A DNA stretch of 64,000 nucleotides from Scenedesmus sp. ARA3. Its lineage: Eukaryota > Chlorophyta > Chlorophyceae > Sphaeropleales > Scenedesmaceae. Below are positions 11,903-22,749 of this stretch, one piece after another (positions within the stretch are counted from its first letter, which is position 1; each line of letters opens with the position of its first letter). The stretch spans positions 1 to 64,000 of the forward strand of contig RWJK01001322.1 of NCBI GenBank assembly GCA_004335835.1, in the 5' to 3' direction. The notes under the pieces were generated by a model. That model saw only the letters and a program-made list of their open reading frames with translations. It did not search any database and had not been told where the DNA came from. The translations under genes were made by a program, and so were the position numbers.

Positions 11903-13040
11903 TGTTGAGCATGTAAGCTTCGCATTCTGCTTATGCATCGTGCTTGTGGTAGCTGCTGACTTGCATAGCCAACTGCAGTTGTTGGAACCACATGCGCATC
12001 GCTCCTTGCATACTGCCATGCAGCTGGGTGTTGTAGAGTCTTTAACCCCCAGCCGCCGCTGTGCTTACCTGCGGGCACTGTGAGCTGGATGCGCTTCGTC
12101 TCACGCTCCCTGCCATCGCCGCCACACCTGTCGCATGGTGTGAACTGCTGGCCCACACCCTCGCAGCGGTTGCAGGTGGTCACCTGGCATCAACAGATAA
12201 CACACAAACACAGAGATGTCAAGAAGAGCGGAAAGCAGCACAGCACATGCAGCAGAGCCAGCAGTGTGGCTGAAGGACTGGCCACCATCCTTGCAGCAGT
12301 TGCAGGCGGTCACCTGGCGTAAGATGAGAAACAGGGTGCATGCAACACAAAAGCAGCAGCCGGCACATCAGCAGTGTGCAGAATGGCAGAAACTCGAGGC
12401 ATGCAGCCCTGCTGGTGTTGCTCAATCGCAGCATATCCAGACAGAACATGCGACACACACACGCACCTGCTGGAAGGCCCCCAGTGGTGTGCGCACTGCC
12501 TGGATGAGCTGCCCCGTGCCCTGGCACATGCTGCAGTTGCTGGGCTTGGTGCCGGGCTTCACACCGCTGCTGGTGCAGGTGTTGCAGCCTGCATGCGATT
12601 ACAGAGGAGAACGCAGCAGCACAGTGTGAGCATAGGCCCTGGCACATGCTGCAGTTGCTGGGCTTGGTGCCGGGCTTCACGCCACTGCTGGTGCAGGTCT
12701 TGCAGCCTGCGGTACACCAGGTGGACACGCAGTGAGTGGGTGCAATGGCAAAGCAGTGCAGAGCTGCAAGAGCACTGCTGTGTTACTGACGTGTGCTGCA
12801 CTGTTGTTTCTGCGCTGCCGCCATGCCGCAGCACTGCGCCACGATGTGCGCTGGGCTCGGCTGCCAATTGCCGTCTTCGTAGCTATCGAAATCCTTGTCA
12901 ACGCACGGTGCCGCACACTGTGCTGTACTGCACGCGGTGAAGCATTGCAGTAAGCCGCGCACCTGTGAGGTGCATGATCTCCAGCTCCTTCTTGCAGCCA
13001 AAGACAGCATCCAGGAAGTCAATCTGCAGCTCATACCTGC

Positions 13041-13128
<88 letters not shown>

Positions 13129-13925
13129 CAACAAACGTATGACTTTCCTCAGTCCAAGAGGCGTAAGCAAGAACCATAACAACACACACGCTCTCACGCT
13201 GTGCGCAAACAATGCAGGACATCAATCCACCATTGTTGCACACAAACATACACACACTCACGTCTCGTTCTCTCCCGGCCGCATGCGCGCGTCCTGGCCG
13301 CCCATGCTGCCGAAACCGCCGCCAAAGCCACCCCCGAAAAAGGACTCAAAGATGTCCATGGGGTTGGCAGATTGGAAGCCGCCCATCCCGCCCATGCCGC
13401 CGAAAGCATCTCCCTTGAGGCCTGCTTCTCCAAACTTGTCATAGATGGCACGCTTGTTGTCATCTGACAGCACCTGCGTTGCGGCACGTCGAACGAGCAT
13501 CATGGTTGAGCATTGTGATTGTAATAGTGACTGTTGATGAGCCAAATATATGTATGGATGAATGCTTGTTGTCGTCTGACAGCACCTGCAATGCGGAGAG
13601 TTTGGGGGTCGGGGCTGGTTTGTATTCAGGCGTCAGTTGCGAGATCTTGCTTGCTGCCAGTACTCCATGACAGACAGCATTACAAACGCATTGAGCTGCG
13701 CCCGCTGCTGTTGCTCTGCTGCTGCTGCTGCTGTTGCTGACGCGAGCAAAGGACTCCTGCCTGGCCAGCCCAGCCTGGCCCAATGCTGCTGTTTTGACTA
13801 TGACTGTTGTAGCACAAACTACTGCGCAGCATGATGCTGCTGCTTTGACTGTTGTGCGCGCACCTCGTATGCTTCGCCAATGGCTTTAAAGGTATCCTCC
13901 GCCCCTGGGTCCTTGTTTACATCCT

Positions 13926-13957
<32 letters not shown>

Positions 13958-14886
13958 GCAGTACGTTTGGCATGAGCACCTTTGGTGTCTCAGCACACGC
14001 CACTGCTCACATTAAGAGCCGTGCCCTCACAACAGCCTGGCCTGAGCTGTGCAAGTCTGCATGTGGCTTGACAGCAGCAGCATTGCAGAAGATATGCCAG
14101 CAGCCCATTCATCTGCACGGAACTGCGCTGCGCCTGCAGTGCTATAGCTGCTGCGAGGCACCTAGGCCAGCCCAAGGCTGCCTCTACAAAATGCAGCACA
14201 TTGCATCACAGACAACCACAACAAAACACGCTTACAACGCATGCATGCAGGCACACCTGACAACTGGCACATCAGCTGTGTCCTGCAAGTGCCTACTTGT
14301 AGTGTTTCAACTGCATGCATGTTCTGGAATTCTCTCGGGCTGCCTCGCGCCCTCCTCGCCCACCCATGACTATGCATCTGCAGCTGCTCCAACTTTGCAC
14401 AGCATTCCAGCTGCTAACTCACTAGCACTGCTGCACACGCTGCGCTGACGTTCTACTCAGCTCAGTTAGGTATCTGGAAGTCGTCCTGCTTGCCAACCAC
14501 AAGCTGCATGTGCCTGTGCCGCATCTGTCCTGCAACTACCCAGCTCATGCATGCATGCCATGCAAGGCAAGCTGCTGTGTGTAGTGTGAGGCGCATGTAG
14601 TCGGGAGAGCTGAGTCACTCACTGGGTGGAATTTGCGCGCCTTCTGCCTGTATGCCTGCTTGATGGCCTTCTTATCTGCTGTGCGCGGCACTCCCAACGT
14701 GTCATAAAAGTCCCGAGCAGCGTGCACAACCACAGAACGGCCACGGCTGCGGCCTGCTGCTGCTACTGATGGCCTGCTGTGCTTGCTTGCTGCTGCGGCT
14801 GCTTGGCTGAAGCCTGCTTGGCTAGGCTGCAGCGCTGCTGCAGGCTGCAGGCGGGATCTGTGGTGCCTGCAAGCCAGGGACGGCAC
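10648..14886 (-). CDS. Plastid/organelle DnaJ (type I Hsp40) co-chaperone
   Basis: Nine exons (14886-14623, 13923-13864, 13473-13262, 13036-12963, 12588-12467, 12183-12069, 11810-11629, 11247-11116, 10758-10648) close in frame to 423 residues. Order: Ala/Ser/Arg-rich transit peptide (about 1-55, then VVVHAA), J-domain (DFYDTLGV to EAYE) with HPD at 87-89 split by intron 1, Gly/Met/Phe-rich linker (FGGMGGMGG), four zinc-binding pairs (CNTC, CSMC, CNRC, CDRC), and the C-terminal substrate domain ([37 protein letters not shown]). It stimulates Hsp70 ATPase and presents clients. The first zinc motif lacks its central Gly (CNTCTSSG). Targeting to the chloroplast is inferred from the N-terminus; an extra 5' exon upstream of 14886 cannot be excluded, because TTGCAG lies just inside this start. 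Two introns hold 28-29 CAG repeats, and most exon edges have decoy copies. Confidence 0.93.
11295..11395 (-). repeat. Extra copy of DnaJ exon-8 start plus acceptor
   Basis: The exon-8 5' part (acceptor GCGCAG, then [21 protein letters not shown] on the minus strand) recurs upstream of the functional copy (start 11247), with GTCAAGTTCACC for GTCAAGGTCACC and a GATGCCCCA for GATGGCCCA change. It is followed by sequence also resembling the intron. A further fragment is near 11440-11460 (GTGCCCGGCTGCGTGC). Confidence 0.8.
11510..11545 (-). repeat. Decayed copy of DnaJ exon-7 end plus donor
   Basis: The minus-strand segment coding AILGSLV plus the GTGCGTG donor (real donor at 11628) recurs here as GCATATCCTGGGCAGCCTGG followed by GTGCGTGGGAAC. 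One extra base breaks the frame (…[12 protein letters not shown]), so use of this donor would shift the reading frame. Confidence 0.75.
11815..11901. repeat. (CAG)29 microsatellite next to a splice acceptor
   Basis: Twenty-nine uninterrupted CAG units on the plus strand, read as CTG in the DnaJ transcript. They end four bases before the acceptor of exon 7 (CTGCTGCTAG then GCATCG). The tract therefore occupies the polypyrimidine position of that intron. Confidence 0.95.
12270..12320 (-). repeat. Decayed copy of DnaJ exon-6 start plus acceptor
   Basis: GGTGACCGCCTGCAACTGCT near 12312 (minus strand) parallels the exon-6 start GGTGACCACCTGCAACCGCT at 12183, including the CCAG acceptor. The following codons carry frameshifting differences, so this copy no longer encodes the zinc motif. 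Confidence 0.8.
12615..12715 (-). repeat. Extra copy of DnaJ zinc-finger exon 5 start
   Basis: Coding for [20 protein letters not shown] then CQG, nearly identical to the functional exon (12588-12467), with its own CCGCAG acceptor. It then diverges before the exon's donor, so it cannot be a cassette exon by itself. The better zinc motif continuation (CQGTG then QLIQAVRTP) is only in the downstream copy. Confidence 0.85.
13043..13126. repeat. (CAG)28 microsatellite next to a splice acceptor
   Basis: Twenty-eight CAG units on the plus strand, CTG in the transcript. They directly precede the CTGCCGCAG acceptor of DnaJ exon 4 (start 13036). Together with the tract at 11815 this makes two long CTG runs in the introns of one gene, both placed just before an acceptor. 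Confidence 0.95.
13560..13620 (-). repeat. Decayed copy of DnaJ exon-3 start
   Basis: The minus strand reads GCATTGCAG then GTGCTGTCAGACGACAACAA, matching the exon-3 start at 13473 (GTGCTGTCAGATGACAACAA) with acceptor. It then loses similarity after about eight codons. Confidence 0.8.
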
Positions 14887-17031
14887 TTCAGTCGGGGCTG
14901 AGGGTGGAAAGATGTAACAGTATGGCCTGTGGCAGAAATGGGCGGCTCACCTCGCTCTGTGTGCTTGGTGCATGCATGGTGGTGCGACAGCTGGTGTGCT
15001 GGTGTGCAGCGCCTGCTGCTGAAGCCCTTCCAACTGGCGTCCACCCAAACAGTTCATTTTTCTGAACTTGTGAGTTTTGATATATCAATGCGGTCTCCGT
15101 AGTGGCCTCTGGCAATCGGTGAGCACTACCACTCCGTGCTAGTGGTCTCTGACGGCTCTGCACGACCAAGGTTTGTTTGTTCAATTGAGACAGACTGACC
15201 AACAGATTCAGGGTGGTCGAAATTCACTTGCAGTGTTACTGACCGGTGGTGTGCGTCCTGCGGTCAGAAGCTTCGTCTATTGTCATTTCACTGCCGGTCC
15301 ATGCTGTTTATACTTCGGCATCAATATCGCTTTGTTAGATGCTTGTACAATGTTTTGCCGTGTGGGCGCATGCTCTTGACATGAAAAGGTCATGTAGCCC
15401 TGCCTCAGCCTTGCCTTGCTTGCCTGGCAGCAGCAGCACTGACATCCCCTGGGCTGCTGCACACGGTGCCGTGAAGGAGGTAATCACATTTTACATATGA
15501 ATTATATTGATTGCATCGTATTAATACATGCAGGCACAAGCACGGCCACTGGCAGACACAGTCAGGCCGCCTGACTGCACTGCAGTTCAGGCTGCAGCCA
15601 GCTGGCCCAGCACCGGGTGCCAATGCCTTGCTAGCCACCCTACAGGCAGCCCAACATAACATCATCTCAGCCCGAGCAGCAGCAAACAACCACGCACAAG
15701 TAGCACTGTATTTGACTGGTTTGTTGAGCTGTGATGTGTGTACATGGCAGCAAACCGCAGGACGCGCAAGGTTTCAAACCAAGTTGGTCAGGTGCCAGCT
15801 GCCGGTGTGCATGCTGGTGATCAATTAGAGGCTGTAGCCATGAGTGCACCAGCATGCACACCGTTTGGCAGATATGGCAGGCGTCAAACAACCATAATAC
15901 TGTGCATTGTACACCACTCCAGCCTTCACATGCTGTTTCGTGTACTCTCTCCGCAGTAAGCGAAGGTCACAGCCGTGCACAGCTCAACCGCTACTAGTAC
16001 TACACAGACTGTAACGCAGAATGCAACTGATGCACAACGTGCGCATCGCATAAAAATGCTCGGCCTGTGTTGCACTCAACTGCACGTCAGCCTGTATCGG
16101 CATTAGTATCATTCAAATGATTGGACGCTGGACTCCAATGATTGAAGTCTAGAGTCCAATCATTGGTGCAGATCTGCAAGGACCAATAACGTGCCAATAA
16201 GATGCATACTGCGGTGCATTAAGCGCGTGTTGCATGAAGCTGCGGGAGTACAATAATAAAACCCCAGTCATGCATACAAATAGAACCACAACACGCAGTA
16301 ACCAACCGTCACTGCCACACAAAAAGGCAGCCTAGGCCGCCTTGACAGCCACCTACACAAACTCCTTGAGGAGGGTGCAGGGCCACACAGCGCGCTGCCA
16401 ATGCCTTGTACGCATGGTGCAGCAGCAGCACTGACTCTATCAGTGCTGTCCCCGGTTACGTGGAGTATGTAACGGTTTGTAACGTAACAAGCTCATGTCA
16501 TGCAGTGCAGATGTGCTCATGTCATTCAAGCACTGCCGCTCTGTCGGCAGCTCAGCGACCTCCCATGCGCAGCAACAGACTCAAGCAACTTTACAGCAGA
16601 TCAAGCCGACTGGCTATGCACTGCTGTACCAAATCATACGCACACATTCAACCGTTTGCAGATCAAAGGAATATGTACAATGCCCCGGCCCTAATAGATG
16701 TGTGGGGCACGGGGACAGCAGCTTCTGCCCACTGTGCATAAACATGCTGCTGCAGCAGCACCAGCTGCTGCTGTGTAGTACTACTACCAGTAATATCAGC
16801 GGCAGTCAACAGAAACTCCCAGGGCGTGTTGCTCCGGTGCTGCTGCAGATCACCTCACATGTGCCAGCATGGAAATGCTCAGCGCTCACTGCATGCTACA
16901 GCAGCCACTGCTGCTGTGTAGCAATACCAGTAGTATCAGCTGAAGTTGCCAGTCACACACCCTGGCAGGGCATATGATTTTGGCGCTGCGGCAGGCCACC
17001 ACACAAGTGCCAGGCTGGCAGTGCTCAGCGC
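14887..17031. other. Intergenic between DnaJ start and kinase end
   Basis: This stretch contains the presumed DnaJ promoter and the 3' flank of the ankyrin kinase. No gene was found. Notable items are an 11-bp perfect inverted repeat (16116-16126 / 16154-16164) and a decayed duplicate of the kinase's last-exon 3' end near 16845-16930. The latter shares TGCTCAGCGCT(C/T)ACTGCATG and the downstream CAGCAxCCxCTGCTG series with the real end at about 17005-17075. Confidence 0.5.
16116..16164. repeat. Short perfect inverted repeat
   Basis: AATGATTGGAC at 16116-16126 pairs with GTCCAATCATT at 16154-16164. A related copy of the arm (GGACTCCAATGATTG) lies in the 27-base loop, so the site is a nested set of CCAATGATTG boxes. 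CCAAT-containing boxes could bind a factor, but no adjacent gene start supports this. Confidence 0.6.
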
Positions 17032-20000
17032 TTACTGCATGCTGCAGCATCCACCGCTGCTGTTGCTGTGCTGCTGTGATACCGAAGAGTCCAGCGGAAG
17101 CTCCTTCAGCACACGCTGCAGCTCTTCAATCACCTGCAGCAGCAGCAGCAGCAGCAGCAGCAGCACCAGCAGCACCAGCAGCAGCACCAGCAGCAGCACC
17201 AGCAGCAGCGTGAGTAAAAATGTGAACGTATGCCTCATCTGAGGTGCATGCAGCAGGCAGCGGCTCAGATCATGCCCCATAGCTTGCCCACACCGCTGCT
17301 GGGTTGATGCTTCCGCATGTTATTTTGTGTTAATTTGTAACATACCTCTGTCATTTCTGGGCGCTTGTCGTAATTGGCATCCCAGCAGCGTCCCACTAGG
17401 TCCTTCAGCGCATCAGGCACGCGCCTGTGCTGCCTGCACAGCAGAAACATTGAAAAGCAGCACACTGCTGTTGAGTTCACCAGCCTTGACCGAGGTTTGA
17501 CCAAGGTTTGACCAAGCGCCATGCGACCAGAATAACCATGCAACAAACTACGTCCTTGCTTGCTCCAATGACGCAGTTCTGTGCATGTCTTTGGACATCG
17601 CCTTGGCTCAGCCTTTCGATGATTTCCACTGCTCAAACAGCCACACATGACAAACCCTAAACAGCACAGTAAAGCATTGATCACAGGGAAACGACAGCTG
17701 GAAACAGACTTGTCATGCAAAGCATTAATCACCTGTTCAGCGCGCTCCACTCTGGCCGTGCGCTGTGCTGTGCTGCTGCGCGAGCCGCCTGCACCGGGTC
17801 CAGGGTATAGAAGGGCGGCAAACCCTGGAAGAGCTGGTAGCAGATCATGGCAAAGGCGTACTGGTCCACCTTGTGGTTGTACAGCTCGTGGCGGAACACC
17901 TCCGGGGCCATGTACCTGTCATTTTGAAAAGAGTGAGAGCAAGGTGGCAGAAGTGTGATCAGACAGAGTGTGACAAGTGGTCTGGGGTGTGTGAGGGAGC
18001 ATACTGGTGCACCTTGTGGTTGTACAGCTCGTGGGGGAACGAACACCACCGGGGCCATGTACCTGTTGCATTGTTACAATTCAAAACAGTGACAGCATTC
18101 TGCACAGGATCGTGACATGTGACTTGACAGGTACGGGAGCGAGAGGGTTTGCTGGCTGCACTTATCATGCTCGCTGACACTTCAACTCCAGTCCAGACGT
18201 TGCAGCTGCAGCAGTGCCGGAGCAGATCCGCCATGATGCCGTGAGAACAGTGCCTCACCCAACTGCCATTCATAAGAGTTCCTCAGCCCGTTGCACCCCC
18301 ACACAAAACACGCAGCGCCAGTCTCCGACCAACAAATCAAAAGCAAAGCATGCACACAACTACTAGGTACTCGCCACACCTGTAGGAGCCTGTCTCGCCC
18401 GTCAGCTTGTAGCTATGCCCCTGCTTCATCTTCTGCTCGTGCCGAGGCTGCGCCGAATCATCCTCCCCAGAAGCAGCAGCAGCAGCAGCAGTGCTGCCAC
18501 CCTGCCTGCTACCCTCCGGTGTATCGCCTGGATCTCCGCCCTTGTTCAGTTTGAGCGACTTTGACAGTCCAAAGTCGGCGATTTTGACTGTGCCGAGCTC
18601 GTGCAGCAGCAGCCGCCGGTGCATGTCGGTGTCCACGTGGGATCCGCCAATCATGAGGTTGGCGGGCTTCAGGTCCCTGGGTTCAGGTGTGGCAGGGGTT
18701 AAGGGGTAGGATGTGTGCATGTGTGGTTTAGGGTTGGAGAAGAGGGGCATGGGAGTGCTGCCACATCAACAGCACCTGGGCTGTGTGCTCCCTACGACAC
18801 TGTTCATCTGTGCATCCCACCTGCCCTTTGTTGTGGCAGCCGTCACAAATCTCACATGCTCCAGATGCTCGCATGCTGCACATGATACATGGGTTCGCAT
18901 ATGATCAATCCAGAGGTTCTGGAGGTGCAGTGTACACACCTGTGGATGATGTCCATTTCAATATACAGAGTATGGAAGACAGTGCGGCGCACCTGTGGAT
19001 GATGGACAGTGGGTTGTGGTTGTGCAGGTAAGCGATGCCACGCGCGCAGTCCAGCGCCAGCTGCACGGAGCGCCTCAGGCTGGGGAACTCCTTGGACCTG
19101 CAAGGAAATTCATCATTGTTAATGTCATTTGATGTGTTGTGATGACAAGCCAGAGCCTCACAGCTTCAACCGCAGCCTTAATCACAACCCCGAGCATGTC
19201 GAACATGCTGCCGCAGGACATGATCGGCCAAGGTCTATCATGATGACAAGCTGGAAACTGACACCTCAACCACAGCCTGAACCACGCACCTGGAAATGTC
19301 GGCCATGCTTCCGCAGGACATGAACTCTGTCACGATCATGCTTGATGATATGCTCAACCTAACATCCTAACCACAAACCTGAACCACGCCATGTCCGCCA
19401 TGCTGGCCCAGGACATGACCTCAGTTACAATCACGCATCATGATATGCTGCACCCTAAAAACCTCACCCACAGCTTGAAACCCAAACCCAAACCGCACCT
19501 GAACATGTCAGCCATGCTGCCGCATGACATGAACTCGGTCACGATCATGTAGGGCGTCTGCTTGGTGACGGCGCCAAAGAACTGCACCGTGTGCGGGTGG
19601 TGCACCTTCTGCAGCACGTTCATCTCAGTCCTGCAGGACAGCACAGAGCAGTTTATTGCGTCTACTGCATCAACACTTTGTCGTAACATTGTCACTGCAA
19701 TGCAAGACACCACATTATCAAGCATTGCAAAGCATGGGTGATGCTCCAGCATCACAGCTTGTGTGTACAGCGCTGCTGCGTAGGGTGTTGCAAGCAGTAT
19801 CGTCTGTGCAAGCGCACGCCAGGACTTTGCTTTTGTTGGTCATTGACACACAAAACTGCAGCGGACACAAGCTTTAACCATCGTGTCACATAACATGTGA
19901 AAGAACATGTTAATAACAGCTTCAATTGTCACCTGAAGTCTCCCAGGGCCACCACGTTGGTGTCCTTGAGCACCTTGACTGCCACCGTGGTACCCAGGTA

Positions 20001-22260
20001 CTGCGCGCGGTACACCACACCAAACTCGCCCTCGCCCACCTGCACGGAACGGCACAGGCACAAGGCAATGCACAGTTTGAATATGTTTCGGTGATAGCAC
20101 CAGAAAAGAAAGGAGGGCGCGGTACACCACACCAAACTCGTTTTCGCCCACTTGCACGGCACATAACAGGCGGAAGGCAACAAAAAAATAAGATGTTCAG
20201 TGTGAACAGCATAAAACAAGGACCGCGCGGTCGCCACAGCAAACTCGCCCTCGCCCACCTGCATGATGAAATCACACAGCCACAAACCTCAGTTGTCGGA
20301 AAACAGCAATCTTGAAGATTTGTGCAGTCACAAAACGCAGCACGCAGCGAGCAAACTTGCACTCGCCCACCTGCAGAGAATTGCAGCCGCAAGGTAGCAG
20401 AAGTCACAGACCGCAAACTCGCGCAATAAGTGTATTGCAGCAGTTGAGGAGAATGATTTGCGGCATTTGTGGAGGCAGCTGGAGCGCAGCTGTGTAAGCA
20501 ACTCCACCTCTCCACCTCTGAACCTTAAAACCCTCCATCCCTACCTTCTGCTCAAACACAATCTGCTTTGGGTCCAGCTCCCACTCTGGATCAATCTCTC
20601 CAAAGATGCGCACGTTGCCGCTGAGCGTGCTGTCCCCCAGATCAATCAGCACACCCTCTTTGCTGGTGACCTTGCCGCCGTGGTGCAGCAGCAGCGACAC
20701 CACTTCTCCGTGGTCGCCACGCACAGCATCCTGCAGTACAAAGGCAGTACAAGGGCAGTACAGCAGGCAGTGTTGGTGACCTTGCCGCCGTGGTGCAGCA
20801 GCAGCGACACCTCTCCGTGGTCCCACCGCACAGCATCCTGCAGTACACAGGCAGTACAAGAGCAGTACAGCAGGCAGTGTTGGTGAGTGTGCCGCCATCG
20901 TGCAGAAGCAGCAGCAGCAGCAGCGACACCACTTCTCCGTGGTCGCCACACACAGCATCCTGCAGGCAGTGAAGTCAGCAGCACACGCATGGGAGTAAGG
21001 GCAGTAGAACAGGAAGTATTCAGGCAACCCTGCACACCTCCTTGGATGTGCAGCTGAACCTGTCCACTGGACTGGCTGCCGGGCAGATGCACACTTGCAA
21101 ACTGGCCCATAGTCGACACACCTAGCAGCAGCACGTCACAACCTCTGGTTCGCCTGCGGTTGCTGCTGTTGGCCTGCTGTTTTGTTTACAGCTCAACTAT
21201 AAAACAAACCGCACCTCCAGCGGCGTGCGCTTGAACCTGTCCACTGGGTTTGCTGCTGCGCCCGACTCCTCCAGCAGCCACGCCGCCACTGAGTAGCAGC
21301 CCTCCGCAGCTGCCAGGTTGCATTGTCGCAGCTGCGGCAGATGCAGCCGCTGCTCACAGTGGTGTGCGCTTGTCATAGTCGCAGCAGGACGCCTCTTGTG
21401 GCTGCAGTCACAGCAGCCAAGCAGGCACAGCAGTCAATAAGGCAAACGGAACAAAATTGAGACTATGAATGGTGTCATACGTCACACCATGCTATGGTGT
21501 AGCAGAGCTGCAGATGTGTGCCTGCGGGTGAACATGTGTTGACAGTTACATGCTGTTGCCGGCAGCACACCAGCTCATGCCAGAGCTTGCAAGCCAAGCC
21601 GCATCATGAATTAAGGCTTGCTAACTGAGTGAAGTGCAAACATGCTGCTGCCTTTGTGCTGCGCATGTGTGGGCCCTCTTGCAGCCAATCACACCAAGCA
21701 AGGTGCCAGCCATCTGGGCATGTCCAATGGCTGCAGGAACAAGCCCTTGCATTGCGCTGCAAGACTTGTGCTGTCAAGTCTTTTCTGTGGGGGTAGTTCG
21801 TATTAATGTGCGTTGCTCAATAGCGCTGCAATCTGGAGTTGCTGGCTGACCTGCCCGCCGCGACTGTGCAAGCATACTCTGCTGTGCGTGTGCACACCTG
21901 GATGCGCCATGTCTTGCAGATCTTCTTGCACCGGCTCACATCTCCCACAGAAGCAAAGAACAGCAGCTCGGTTATAGCCTGCAAACAGCAGCACGACGCA
22001 ATCCACATGCCTATAAGAACCCAGAAGCAGATGAGGGGTGCATGTGAGCAGTAGCAGCAGCAAGTCACATGGGGGGCATGGCAGAACACGGTACAGCCCA
22101 ACAGCCCCACCTGGCGGCGAGCTGCGTTCTCTCCATGCAAAGAGGCTCCGTGCGTGCTGGTGTCGTCTCCTATAGGCGGTGACTTGTTGTCTGCTGCTAC
22201 TGCACGCTCCATGAGACTGAAAGAGGTGCGGCGCGCCCCATCGGGCTGCGCCTCATGCAT
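17032..22260 (-). CDS. Ankyrin-repeat ILK/Raf-like (TKL) protein kinase with CaaX-like end
   Basis: Exons: 22260-22111, 21978-21898, 21401-21358, an ankyrin exon ending 21215, 20730-20545, 20039-19933, 19630-19499, 19097-18993, 18676-18380, 17915-17733, 17424-17346, 17133-17032. The N-terminal part carries ankyrin-type units (DKRTPL, RFKRTPLEDAVRGDHGEVV). Then comes a full kinase domain: glycine loop GEGEFGVVYRA, VAVK, HRDLKPANL, ADFGLSK, MAPEVF, KRPEMTE. A low-complexity insert (rich in Ala, Asp, Glu) lies between DFG and APE. Closest known plan is the plant ankyrin ILK/VIK group of Raf-like kinases, which act in stress and hormone signalling. The last residues are CCSMQ, a CaaX-type farnesylation signal. 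ATG 22260 was chosen because the in-frame upstream triplet is GTG. The frame between the two ankyrin exons (21215-21358) does not close with canonical splicing; all other junctions do. Confidence 0.88.
19190..19450 (-). repeat. Extra copies of kinase exon-7 end plus donor
   Basis: The stretch coding MSCGSMADMFR-like with its donor (real end 19499) recurs near 19380-19440, 19285-19350 and 19190-19265 as CGGAAGCATGGCCGACATTTCCAG and relatives (minus strand). Each is followed by a GTGCGTGGTTCAGG- or GTTGTGATTAAGG-like intron start. Divergence increases away from the functional copy. Confidence 0.75.
20105..20400 (-). repeat. Extra copies of glycine-loop exon start plus acceptor
   Basis: The acceptor plus GTGGGCGAGGGCGAGTTTG (start of the exon at 20039, coding VGEGEFGVVYRA) recurs upstream near 20153 (VGENEFGVVYRA), 20261 (VGEGEFAVA) and 20371 (VGECKFA). 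The series decays with distance. Spacing is about 108-114 bp. Confidence 0.85.
20735..20965 (-). repeat. Extra copies of ankyrin exon-5 start plus acceptor
   Basis: CTGCAG then GATGCTGTGCG[G/T]GG[C/T]GACCACGGAGA (real exon start 20730) recurs with acceptor starting near 20839 and 20962. Units are about 110-120 bp. The copies carry small deletions that break the VRGDHGEVVSLLLHHGG frame. Confidence 0.85.
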
Positions 22261-22749
22261 GGTAGTCACAGCTGCTGTTCAATAACTGCGAGCGAATTGA
22301 GTACTGAGGCTGGACTATGTGGGTCACCCGCGACTTCGTTCGCAGCTGTTCAGGGGATCTCGCCAGAGACCTAATGTAGCAGACAATGTCAGACAAGCGA
22401 GTGATTTGGAACGGAGTGAGCGCCAGATCGTGCACATGGGGTTTGCCGTCAGCAGCACGTGGGTCCCTGACTACCCTCTCACCAAGATACGGCTTCAAAG
22501 CATCTTTGAGGCCACAACAGCTTGCCTACACGCAACATCTCCACGCAGCCTTTTGGCTTTGAATCGAATTTGATTCAAACCATCAGTCCTTTCGGACGCA
22601 AACGCTGCTGTAGAGCATAAAACAACCCTCACAACCCTCATGTGCCTGGTGGGCCTGCCACCGTCAACAGAGTGCAACTCGTGGCCAAACTACAACCCCA
22701 AAGCGACGAATCCACCATGGTAGAACCTAAAGAATCCTTCAGCAGCAGC
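22261..22749. other. Intergenic between kinase start and prolyl hydroxylase end
   Basis: This 489-bp spacer holds the kinase promoter and the 3' flank of the prolyl 4-hydroxylase. No gene or structured element was recognised. Confidence 0.5.

Noticed and set aside
11666..12019. Long poly-Ser, poly-Ala and poly-Leu frames
   Set aside because: They are translations of the (CAG)29 tract in the DnaJ intron in non-coding frames; the same applies at 12895-13261, 17032-17280, 31195-31612 and 36178-36750.
22267..22269. Upstream GTG start for the ankyrin kinase (and a TTG-type start near 6230 for the secreted protein)
   Set aside because: Nuclear genes use ATG; ATG codons at 22260 and 6221 follow within three codons.
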